Shown here piece after piece: positions 9,667 to 22,405 of a DNA stretch of 64,000 bases. Source of the stretch: Lindgomyces ingoldianus. Taxonomy: Eukaryota > Ascomycota > Dothideomycetes > Pleosporales > Lindgomycetaceae. The stretch lies in contig NW_022985194.1 of the NCBI RefSeq assembly GCF_010093535.1, forward strand, positions 66,312-130,311. Direction: 5' to 3'. Both the position numbers and the translations under genes were made by a program. How positions within the stretch are numbered: position 1 is the first letter of the stretch; the number at the start of each line of letters is the position of its first letter. Under the pieces are notes generated by a model, which did no database searches, had not been told where the DNA came from, and worked only from the letters and a program-made list of their open reading frames with translations.

Positions 9667-12134
9667 GACGGATGGTGGCAATGATGTGCTGGGAAAACTG
9701 TGGTCGAAGTCTAAGACTGAAAAATTTAGGATCGCGAGAAAGCGCACGCGGTGATAGGATCCTTATAGAGGATCGACATACTACTGAGTGCAGTTAGTGA
9801 CACCAATCAGCGGGTAGTACACGTGCCGGTTTTGCTACCCTTGTACCCCGGATTTCGGATGCTAGGATGGTGAGGGGAAGCTGGGGAACGGGTGTGGGGA
9901 ATCAATTCCGCACCTCTTTCCGCGTTGAGGGAGGGTATGCTGAATCAAGATTAAGCTTGGGTTTGGGCGTAGGTTCTGACTCGGTGGTTTCGCTAGGATG
10001 AATGGATTTTGTGAGATGGAACAGATCCGACAACGCACCGTGAAGCTTTACAGAAGTTCCCGAGGTCTGGAAACGGGGGCAGTACCATCAAGGTGGTTCC
10101 AACCCGACCAAGTGTTTAGACAAGATTGCCTTCCCTTGTAGCTAGATTTAAGTATGCAAGTACTATCCCTGGATATGTTCCATTTTCTGGTCTAGAAAGT
10201 TACTGCAAACCAGAGGGCTTTACGATGGGCTGCCCAATCAACTTTGGGCCGAGGGTCCCACAATAACTATATAAATCATGTAGCTCCTCGGAACCTTAGT
10301 CCACAATACATGACTCCTCTCATAACACGTGTGGCCCTTCCAAGGTACAGTTACCCTTGTTCTGCTAACCCAGTCACGAGAGCTCGGCCTGTTCGACTCG
10401 GATGCAGGGCATGCCTGACCGAGTCCATGCCATTTCACCCGAGGTAGTCTTTCTTCAATTATACATGTTGATGCCATAGCATAATGGAAAGGTCCTGCGG
10501 TCTTACACCAATCACCATCTTCAAATTATACTAGATGCGATGGTACAGTTTCCTAGTATTGCACCAACGCCAATTCTTAAGCTTGAACTTCCTAAGAGGT
10601 GAGGGAGAAAATCTTCTTGCGCCGTACACAAAAAAACGACATGCTGCAGGCGTTAGAGATAATGAGCAGAGAATCGCGATTCGTCGGGTCGTGGACTCCA
10701 CAAGTCCCACTGCATAGGAAGGGTTTCTTTGCCTATTCTGGAGTAAAGGATTTCGGTTGAAAATGTCTGAGTTGGATTTAGGTTCTCAGCCGTGGCTGAG
10801 GAGTATTTCCTGATGAAAGATTCCATTATAGGGAATTCGGGTGAGATTAACTCTCCCTGTGATGGTCACAGGGAAATGAACAGATCTCGACCTTATTATC
10901 ATCCAATCGATATAATCCACAGCAACCGCTTTCCTATCGGATGAAACCTTCCCCTTTCAAAGACTCGCATGAATCTGGTTATCTGGATTTTATCGTATTC
11001 TACACACTCAATTCCGTAAAATACAGGAGAGGGAGGCCGACGGCAGTTCGGATTTTCTGTCTTGTAACTTGTCACCCGGCTAGCAAGACTTCCTTTGCGG
11101 ACTTCAAGGAGGGGATCGGGTGCCACCATGATCTTCGCAATCCTACATCCGTGATAATGCTCTTGAATCCGGGTTAGGAAGTACGACGAGCCTCCTATTT
11201 CCCCAGTGAGTATTACTTACGCCTGTTTTACGTTACAGTACGACATTTTGGAAACTTGTGGTCTAACAAGCCCCTTAGTCGCTACTTAGAGTTCTCTCAA
11301 TAACTTTGTGTGAGATATTCGGCTTTCAATCATGCCCAGTGGGCTTGAGAATCCTAAATTAAGCTTATTACACGCATAAGATCTGCGTCCTTAATTGTAT
11401 ATACTTACCTGCTCGTTAAAGAAGTTACCGAGGGTGTTCCTGATAAGGCTGTAAGCCTGGTGGTAGTGCAGCAGAGTGTTGTATTGATGTGGAGTCTCCG
11501 GAGCAGCCACGTATATAGAGGTACAGGCACGAGTAGATAGTGGCTTGGCCTGGTTAGAGCGGCTTTATCACTAGAATACCGAGACAAGTTTACTTCAATT
11601 TAATCACCTTTTGTGTCATGAAACCATCTCGAATATTACACCACTCAGACTCTTAGGTGGAACTAAGGTCAGGTACTGTAACATGAAAGATCTACGCCTC
11701 ATCAGGTGAGGGTTCGGAGCCAAATGCGGGCCGGGTAGAATTCCATGCTGTTCTGAGCCTCATTCCAAAGGCTGTTTGCTGTAAACTGGTCAATTCCATT
11801 GTGGATGATTTTTCAGCGTATTGCAGTCGCAGGAGAATGAACGCATCAAAAGTTTCGTCCATTCTCATAGAGGAAATACTCAATCCTGAGGATGAAGTAG
11901 TCAAGTGTCAGCAGTCTCAAATCTAGGTGTACCCATGATTTAAATGATCTATTCAAGGGTGAGACATCTTTGTGATGAGTACCGCTGATTTGGAAAAGAC
12001 CGCCATTCTGCTCCAGTTAATAGAGGCATTCCCATTACCGTGGTCATGATTACTGTGAGGACGACTCCCGTTGCAGATGAGGATCAAATCATTGTTCTCG
12101 GGAATTTGTGAGCCTTTCATATTCCCTCAGAATG
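9667..12134. other. gene-poor AT-rich stretch
   Basis: I see no gene. The first few hundred bases would hold the MFS promoter. Beyond that, all frames are short and interrupted on both strands. A TATATAAAT sequence occurs near 10267 without a following gene. Confidence 0.5.
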
Positions 12135-12882
12135 AGAGCGTGCAGCGTTTCCAACAGGAAGTAGTACGATTAATACTTTTGCTCTACCTACAATCACGTA
12201 AGGCAAACAAACGTAACTACATTTTTAACTGTTACAATTTAATTAATAAGGCTTAAATGTAAGCAGTATACAATTAAGGTAGAATTTTTTAAGGTTGCAG
12301 TCTCTAACGCGCGTGAGGGCTAGAGGAGCGTGTTTGTGCTACTATTTACATGTTAGTGTAGCCTTAGAGCTTGCCCTGTACTACAACAACCTTTTAGACA
12401 ACCTTATTATAGCAAAAGATGACAGTCCCTTGTATAGGGAACCTCTAGATTAGTGGCTCTAGGTTAGTCAGCGCGACTATCCTGTACTCTTTAAGATAGC
12501 ACTTAATTTCCACAAGCTGCAACTACAAGAGAGCCTTTAGTAAAAGGAAAAAGATAGTTACTATCTTTTAGGCTCTATAATTAAAGCTTTGCAACTCTAG
12601 AAGAACTAGCTACGTTATAAAGTTGTTTTTAGTAAATTAAATAACCTTATGTGCTATATTAAGAGTAAGGGAGACCCTGCTACTCTAAAAGCTTTAACAG
12701 TTACATTGTAACTTTTAGTAAAAAGTTAAGAAGTACAAGCAGCTTTATTTAAACTGTAACTTAATTGTATTAACCCCTGCTGTCAGGTGAAGCAAACAAA
12801 AGTATATAATAAGTGAGACGTAACTTGTCTAGAAAGCCTGAGTCGAATCGTACTACTTCCTGATGGAAACGCTGAGAGCGTG
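12135..12882. mobile_element. hAT-like MITE, copy 1, with 8-bp target site duplication
   Basis: The element is 12143-12874 (732 bp). It starts CAGCGTTTCCAACAGGAAGT and ends with the inverse complement of nearly the same 29-bp sequence (one mismatch), giving terminal inverted repeats. An 8-bp direct repeat AGAGCGTG flanks it at 12135-12142 and 12875-12882. CAG...CTG ends plus an 8-bp duplication are the hallmarks of the hAT superfamily. There is no long frame inside, so it is non-autonomous. Sub-terminal GCAAACAAA motifs occur near both ends. A second copy lies inverted at 39173-39834; the present copy is longer by 70 bp because the other has internal deletions. Confidence 0.88.
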
Positions 12883-13859
12883 GGTGCATTGAATACTCTA
12901 GGTAATAAATTTGTGGTATGCCCCAACACTGCATTGTTCTCGAACATATTAAGAATAAAATCATTCTTGGGCTCTGAGGAGGATTGGCAAAGCCAACGTA
13001 CTTAGCAATAGATTAAAAGTACTCCTAGGTATACCATATTGACTAAGGCTCCAGAGGACTCGCGAAATTGTCTTGGGTGTGTTGGTAAACAAAATCTAAG
13101 TAAACGAAAGTCTCACCTTCTTATTAGGTAACTGTTAAGTCTTAGTTGAAGTACCATCTATTTAGCATTTTAAACTTCGTAAAGTTTCGGACCTTTAGAC
13201 GGTTTACGACTTAGAGCCCGCATTCCGTCCAACTGCCTCTTGTCAGGCATACCTTTGAGCGACCCTTGAAACTCCTTCTCCGTAGATTGGATATATTCAT
13301 CCTGAGCGCGGAAACCCCATGAAATTTCTGTAGCTGAACCGTTGGAATACCAAAGCGTAGTCAGTACATAGGAATCTAAACGTAAGCCTACTTAGTGGTA
13401 AAGGTAGACTGAACTTGTGGACTATATCTTATATAGCCATCATCCTACCTGACCATTGCTAGATCGGCTTGATGTCACTGATCCATTCAGAGAAGGGGTA
13501 GTATGTGAGAGCGGTGTGTAAATTTTGTATTACGCCCACTGGTTTTAAATGTCCCATATTAAATCTATGGAGCTGGATCACTTGTGAGCCATTCCAAACC
13601 CGGTGCTTATCATTAGTTCCGGTCGGCCCAGTTTATGCGTAGATACTGCGGATTCTGGATCCTATCATTTGGAATTTCTATGGACTGCTGTGAATCTGGA
13701 GTTCTAGTAGAAAAAGAGCTTCTACAACAACTTGCTTGAAATCTGTATCGAGGCTTTCCTCGATAGAGCGGGAAAGAGCAAAGAGAGAAATCTCTCCTAA
13801 ATGCTCCAGGAGGGCAACTCTGGGGAGTTTGGAGATAAAGTTCGTTGAGGGAGAAAGGA
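12883..13859. other. gene-poor stretch, no gene seen
   Basis: No supported gene or repeat recognised. The open frame at 13736-13960 overlaps the relic region and has no family resemblance. Confidence 0.4.
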
Positions 13860-15060
13860 CGGACTACATTTTCGTCTTCATCGACAGGCGGGGCGCTGAT
13901 GTGCTGCTATGGAACTTATGTAACATTCCTTTACATAGAGCTCAAAAAGCCGCTTCGTAGGAAATCTGCCTTGGTCATGTTCCTCGCAAATCCACCGACA
14001 CTGATGCATCTGTTGCTCGCTAATGCCCAGTCATGGCGGGTCGTGTATTGCCTGTGCTGGTTTTGCCACTCCGAGAATGTATAAATGTAGGCGCGAAGAT
14101 CCCTGAAGAAGTGGTTCCAACAGATTCTTGTTAGCTAAAGCTTTATATTTCCTTGCATAGTTCTTTTCAAGGAATGCTTACTTCCAATTGAGACGACCTG
14201 ATATCCTGAGGGCCTCAAGCTGCTAGCGACAATAGGGACGGGTAAAAAATCCGTCGTCGCTCGCGTCCTTTGGAAGATCAGGCACACGAATAGCACTCTT
14301 TTGCCTAATGGTGGACTCTGCATATCTCGTTCGAAGAGGGTATACCTTTGACTAGTAGTCAAAAGCCTCAGAAACAGCGACAGGCGAAAAGCTCTGTTTG
14401 GTAGTTGTGGATAGGGAATGTGGCTCTCTATCTCAGCTTCTTGATGTTCGCATATTCTTTGTGTGGGTAAGTCTGCCAGTGGTAGAGGTTCCGAAAGCAT
14501 GATAAGCACCACTACAGATTTCAAATTCTTCCCCCGGATCTCACCTGCCGCGGGTACACCAGGATGGCAACTCCAATATAACAGCTGTTCACGGCTCCTG
14601 GTATCTGATTTAGAAAGCTTGTGGCTCAATAGCTCCAGATTTCTAGATGGAAATGCCCCCACAGCTCTTCGTCACTCAACATCTATGGGATTGACTTCAG
14701 GCTCATTACCCTCGATCAGTTGTGGAAAATTCATCCATGTAAGAGCTTTTTTCGACCGGACTGGGGTTGTATTGTTTGAAGTCGGAGATCTTAGGGTCGA
14801 ATTCATACTTCTCTTCCCAATGGGCATACCTTCTGCGAAGGCCCGGACGACTAAGTAGTGAGAAGAAATGGAATAACAAGCCAATATTCTCAGCAAGATC
14901 CCCCACTAGTATGTCAATCCTTGGCCCTCCACTTGGCCTTTTTCCTCTTTTGGATCGTCATATTTTTCATCTTTGGAAAATAGTCTCTAGGCTCTTCATC
15001 GGAGTTTGATTTTGTGACAAAACACCTGCTTGATTTTTCAAATTCTTTGACCTCACCGAG
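13860..15060 (-). pseudogene. degraded coding relic, unidentified
   Basis: On the minus strand several stretches read like protein but sit in different frames and are broken by stops. Near 15060-14930 there is a charged segment (EVKEFEKSSRCFVTKSNSDE) that continues after a one-base shift. At 14906-14709 a 66-codon stretch includes YAHWEEKYEFDPKISDFKQY. Near 14130-13880 another piece includes RLHLYILGVAKPAQAIHD, then a TGA, then QQMHQCRWICEEHDQGRFPT. Amphipathic, charged, Trp/Tyr-containing text of this kind is unlikely in random AT-rich DNA. I do not recognise the family, and the limits are approximate. Confidence 0.35.
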
Positions 15061-15609
15061 ACTTGCAATCACTGGAATGGATTAGTAGCCAGCGATAGCT
15101 AGAAAAGTCTGTGGTAATGGTTAGTGGAAATGGCCAGCGGCCTTAATGATAGGTCTACCACGATTTAGTATCTCTCGGGCCCTTGAAGAGATACCCTTCA
15201 GCTATAGGCGTAGATAACTGAGGCAAGGGCTAGGAAGTTAGATTCATTCATCAGCGGTAAATTTTATCTCCATTCTCCATATCCTCTAAGTCGTCATCTC
15301 ATTAACTGCCATTGAGACTATATGTACACTATGTGCACTCCTCCCTTACCCTACTACAGCCAAACGTTCTTTCAGTCAGCTTGGGTGATGTAAAGACGTC
15401 ATTTTTATGTTCACCAAATCGAAGTAGACGTGGAGATTGCAAGAGTTATCTTGAACAGGATATCCTTAATCTTCTAATCCTCAGATAATTACTAGAGGGT
15501 CTGAAATTCCGGTAAAGACTACCAGCAATGAGGCGACTGGTAGCGGCGACCAGCATGGATTTTTTCTCTAGAAGCAACAACTCGATACTACACTGGTAAA
15601 TCTTGGAAT

Positions 15610-16440
15610 GCTCGCCCTTTCTAGGGCTGAACTTGAAGAAGTGATGAGGATCTAGGATCCAGAAAAATATGATATGTTCATGTAAGTTATAGAAGGTATG
15701 GAAGGAAATGTTTCTAACTTGATAGAAAAGCTGGATATCGACGCGAAAGGAAAGGTAGGCGACCTGTTCTCAACCATTTCATCATGTCACCTCTCTCTCC
15801 TACATATCATTTTTCTGTTTCCTTTGAGAATTGTTGCTGGCTTGTAGCCCAAGTGGTCGGAAGCATCCCTGGATCGAGTGAAATGGGATCGGCGTCGAGT
15901 CTGTAAAGGGTTGGAGAAGAAGGCGCAGAAGGAAATGATAGACTAGCTCAACATGTGGAACAACGTGTTGAAAAAACTGTATTGAAGACCCTGAAATTCC
16001 TTCGTCCCAGGAAGATAGGGTGGTAGAAGTGGTTTGTGTAAGATTCGACGAAATAAAATGCATGGCTGTCCGCACGACCGCATAGGCGATTCACGAAGTA
16101 CCCGAGTCAGGGTCTGGATGCATTTGTCACTATGTCTATAAAGGTAAAATTGAGCCGAACTAGCATCGATAAGGGAAATAGGCGCCCGCTTCTTTACACT
16201 TTACCTTCTTGTCTATGACTGAATATTAAGGAACTTGCGCAGAAGGGAAGGGAACTTGGAAGCCTATCTTAACGAGAATGGAAAGCGCAGTCAATGCTTA
16301 GCAGAAGTCATCGCAGGGGTTGCTTCGAGCTTGACTCCTATCTCTGGAAATCTGCCTCATGAAAGGCCAAAACGGAGGGTAGTCCAGGTCTTTCGTCTTC
16401 CATCAGGGAAGGAGAAGCAGAGCTCGAAGTGACTAGCATC
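15610..16440 (+). pseudogene. degraded coding relic, unidentified, helix-rich
   Basis: On the plus strand from about 15627 the frame reads RAELEEVMRI, a TAG, DPEKYDMFM, a TAA, then VIEGMEGNVSNLIEKLDIDA up to a possible donor near 15755. After a possible acceptor near 15850 it continues PKWSEASLDRVKWDRRRVCK. Further pieces (VVEVVCVRFDEIKCMAVRTT near 16020-16080) lie in another frame. The helical, charged pattern recalls the helical N-terminal domains of fungal incompatibility-type proteins, but nothing specific supports that. It is a decayed gene with at least two nonsense codons. Boundaries are approximate. Confidence 0.35.
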
Positions 16441-18017
16441 GCAAAGCCTGCGTAACCCAAGATGACTGTTCAGAGAGTGAAAGAGAAGTAGTCTAACCAT
16501 CCGGCTGTATTTAAGCTGCCTTTATAGATGCATAGCTATCCTTTCCCAGCTCATCCTCGCTTTAATACATCAAGTTCTGTGGTGTTCTAAAGGCCTCTCA
16601 GAACCCTAACGTAGCCCACGGCGCATTCCCCTTCTTAAACTAGATCAGCCACAACACGTGCACATCCTCGGAGACATGTACCAAACACGAATCCCTCGAC
16701 GTACCGTTTCCTTCCACAACCTACTCTGGAGGCGATCGCAGAGTGTCGCAGAGGAAACTGGCTCTTTTAGCAGAGCAACGCTTCGGCATTGCTGAGGCTC
16801 CACCCTGGGCTGTATTGTATCTCTGCAATTCCGAATGGTTGGGTCAACGGCTCGATATTGACGCAATCCACCTTTCCTAGAACTTGAAATCAAATTAAAA
16901 ACTAAGACGCTCTCGATGAACTCATACATCTGCATTCTTTCTCATCTTTAGTAAACTGTCCCGAGAGTATGGCTTCGCTATCTCAGACCGATCAATTCTA
17001 AAACAATCGAGCCAGTAACATGATGCTCTTTGCACTTATGATTTGGCCCATAGCACTGGGGCTGGGCACCCTTTCGCATAGATACGACAGGATCATAAAA
17101 ACGCGATCGGTGGAGACATGAATATCCAGCGATTGCCACCACAGTTGGCGATGTCGGTATTGCAATGGGTCAGCTAGACGGCTTGTACCTTGACTCTGGG
17201 AATTCATATGGGTTTATGCTGCACCAGCTTTCTCTCAAACTTGAGTTCCCAGGGCCGGAGTTTTCTAAACATTTTGGACATTGCTCCTTGAGACGAGACA
17301 TGTTCTTTGGAGTGGTGGCTCCATTACAAGCAACGCATGAGATGATACCCAGCTCTTGCTCTCCTGCAGGTCTGTGAGATATTTCTCCAGATAAGACTGA
17401 GGTGTAGGGTTCTGCTAGGTAAATTATGCAGCAAGGACGGCCTGGTCCGCAGTAAGGTCAAGAATAGTCTCAATTCGAAATGGTAGAGGAAAGGGGAACG
17501 GAATGCAATGTGGCATGAAACACCTAGGGGGCGCTGCGCCTTTTGAAATCCAAGGTATATTCTCTCAAATGCAATAGAGGACTATGTAAGAAGTGAGGAA
17601 TGGGTGCAAGCTTCCAAAGAGATGAATGGTTGATGGCGAAAGTGAGGCATAATACCAACCAATGAGGGCCTGCACGAATCTGCTGTCCCTGCGCCGGGTC
17701 AACGTCACCGCCAAGACCCCTCAAGGAACGGTGCAGCGAGTCGGAATAGTGTCAAACCCTTAATCTCTACAGAAACTGACAAGCTTCTCCAAATCGCATA
17801 TATTATTGCCGTTAAACTCTCCGTTGGCTGCTTTGAAGTGCCCCTGTGACTAGCCCTTGCATCCTTTGAACTCATCCTGGGCGCAGAATCAGGCCACTAC
17901 GTCACCGCGACATTCTAGTCTTGTACCTTCCTCGGGAACTCACGACCAACAGCTGTTTCTTCTCCAACATCAAACCACAAAGAAGCAAACCCGGATAACA
18001 CTCAGAAACCCATCATC
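16441..18017. other. gene-poor stretch and promoter of the 18-kb gene
   Basis: No gene seen at 16441-17700. The last 100-200 bp form the leader of the gene starting at 18018 (CT- and CA-rich sequence). Confidence 0.45.
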
Positions 18018-18978
18018 ATGACTGCGAATCATCCCACCCTGATCAACCTCCCACCCCCACCCTCAGACCCTGTCACCCCTTCAGATGCGCCGTAAGGCAG
18101 CCCCTCCTATTAGCTATGCTTTGCTCCCCAAAAGCTGATTAGATTCATCATCTAGAGGCACACCCAACTCCGCAACGACCTCGATGTCCGAGCTGTCCAC
18201 TGTCGCAATCAAGGATGGCCACCGCGGACACTTTCCGCATCACCACCATCCGGCCGAAGCTGAGCGTGCCGACCGTATCTCCCGACTCGCAGGCCTTGAG
18301 CGGGTCGCTGTAACTGGCCGCAACCAAAACAGCAGCGGTCTTGTCCCTGGAGCCCCGGGCATGAGCAACCCGCCTCCTAGCTACTTCGATGCCAACAATC
18401 AGCCCCAGATGTTCCGCGAGCGCAGCACTGTTGGAAGTGCGAGCGCGACAGGCAGTGTGGGGGGCCGAACGACGTGGGCTAGTGGCAGCGATGTATACGA
18501 TCCTGACAGAATGAGCGAGGATCAGGACAATGAGACGTCCAGCATGGGCGGCTTCAGCGATGAGGCTGCATCCTTGGTCGGATTTGGCGAGGGAGCAAGG
18601 ACACCAGCTAGACAGCACAGCGCGATTGGAAGCCCAGCAATTGGCAAGGTGAATGCCGTGCCGCAATACTTGAGGGATCAACCACTGGCCAACCCAATGA
18701 CCAGTGTCAATGTTCCCAGCGGCTCTGGTACTGTGCAGACAACCTCAAGTGCGGAGCAGCAGAAGCAGGATGCAAAGATGATCGATGGCATGACCTACGA
18801 CGAGAATGTTGTGGATACAGCAAACCGTACGCCTCCTTTGACGAGCCAGGGCCCTGGAGGAGCCCAAACTGCCGAGCAAGTCATCCGCGAGAGGATGCGT
18901 CAACGCCAGCGCCAGGCGGCTCAAGGTGGGGTGCAGAATCAGGAGCAAATGGACTACTACGGAGAGCGAGATCGTTAG
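18018..18978 (+). CDS. conserved disordered protein of unknown function
   Basis: Two exons, 18018-18091 and 18156-18978, give 298 residues. The 64-bp intron (GTAAGG donor, TCTAG acceptor) joins a Pro-rich start (LINLPPPPSDPVTPSDAP) to the main frame. The protein is almost wholly low-complexity: Ser/Gly/Asn-rich, acidic in the middle (SEDQDNETSS), with two more ordered-looking blocks, RISRLAGLERVAVTGR near residue 64 and QDAKMIDGMTYDENVVDTAN. The C-terminus ends in an Arg/Gln-rich helix. No membrane helix or signal peptide is visible. The intact long frame and clean splice sites say it is a real gene; I do not recognise the family. A transcription-related or scaffold role would be a guess. Confidence 0.72.
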
Positions 18979-19341
18979 TCGTCGGTCAATGTCTATACCT
19001 TTTCATGAGGCGTTTGTGTGGTTTGCAGGGCGCTCAGCGAGGAGCCGCTACGACAGGAATTCCCCTGAAAAAGGCGGCTGGTTCGCTCAGATTGAGGTGA
19101 CAGAATCATACCTCTCACCCATAGTATCCTGAATGCGAAGAAAATTCCTTCATGAACCTTCATATCTTTAGAGATATTGGAGTGCTGGGACTGGCCAAGT
19201 GAATGTGGTGACTAAGCTACTACATTGAGTTAGTCGAAAGGGTTCGCTTAGCCACCCACAATTGTCGAATTCGAGCTGCATCTTCCACAAGCCCATCGAC
19301 GCAAGTTCACACAGCCAACACAGGCAAACACACCAGTCGCT
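18979..19341. other. intergenic, eL29 promoter
   Basis: No gene. This 363-bp gap must contain the terminator of the 18-kb gene and the promoter of the ribosomal protein gene, with a CA-rich leader before 19342. Confidence 0.45.
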
Positions 19342-19781
19342 ATGGCTAGTAAGTTACGATGAAGTATCAATCTGCAGACCGCGCTGACAGCTTTCTTTAG
19401 AGTCAAAGAACTCGTCTCAGCACAACCAGTCGAAGAAGAACCACAAGAACGGGTACGCATTTCACTTCCTGCGATGGCAATGAGCCCCCTCCCCGGCCCT
19501 TGAACTTTTTTATCGCAGCGTATCAAAGCATATTTGGATATATAGAGCTAATTTGAACGGCGGATTGCAGTATCAAGAAGCCAAAGACGAACCGATACCC
19601 CTCGCTCAAGGGAACGGACCCTAAATTCCGAAGAAACCATAGGCATGCTCTTCATGGCACTATGAGGGCACTGGTGCGTACTTCATAGCCAAATATGGCA
19701 ATGTTTGGCGACTACACCAGACAGCATGCTGACTGCCGGACACAGAAGGAGGTCAAGGAGGGCAAGCGCGACTCGGCATGA
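19342..19781 (+). CDS. RPL29: 60S ribosomal protein eL29
   Basis: Four exons (19342-19348, 19401-19452, 19571-19673, 19746-19781) give 65 residues. The start MAKSKNSSQHNQSKKNHKNG and the following IKKPKTNRYPSLKGTDPKFR are the classic, highly basic eL29 sequence; the ending KEAKEGK-like block is here KEVKEGKRDSA. eL29 is a small component of the large ribosomal subunit. Yeast L29 has 59 residues, so length fits. The first exon is only 7 nt (ATG, GCT and one base), typical for fungal ribosomal protein genes, and no exon is long enough to show as an open frame on its own. Introns are 52, 118 and 72 bp. Confidence 0.93.
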
Positions 19782-22001
<2,220 letters not shown>

Positions 22002-22045
22002 ATGCGTTGGTGTAGGCGTATAGATGGGGTTATGGGTGCGGGACT

Positions 22046-22078
22046 AGGGTTGGGATTGGGATTGGGATTGGGGTTTGG
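22046..22078. repeat. short GGGATT tandem repeat
   Basis: Three tandem GGGATT units with degenerate flanking copies, in the likely 3' UTR of AMMECR1. It resembles a degenerate telomere-type hexamer but is too short to be more than a microsatellite. Confidence 0.6.
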
Positions 22079-22405
22079 ACGACACCTCATGAGATATGCT
22101 TGATATCCATGGCGGCTGGCAGCATGGCGTCGTGGGGGGTATAATGGGTCTGGAATGGGTTGAGGGTTATATTGGGTATCATCTTGGAACTAGGAATTTT
22201 GGACTTAGACGCCTTGATCGACAAGCACAAATCTACGCTATCAAATCTAGATCTCCCATCCATACTAATAAACACCTGTTGGCAAATATCGTAGCACTGG
22301 AATGTATTTTGCACTATTCTTGCAAATAGCACACTTGGGTATCGACAGAAACTATATACAGAAAGAAAAGTGTGCTACATCTACATTGATAAAATGGGTG
22401 GGCTC

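Noticed and set aside
22046..22078. Telomere-like GGGATT repeats as a telomeric or subtelomeric signal
   Set aside because: Only three exact units, within a core gene's 3' flank; a microsatellite explains it.
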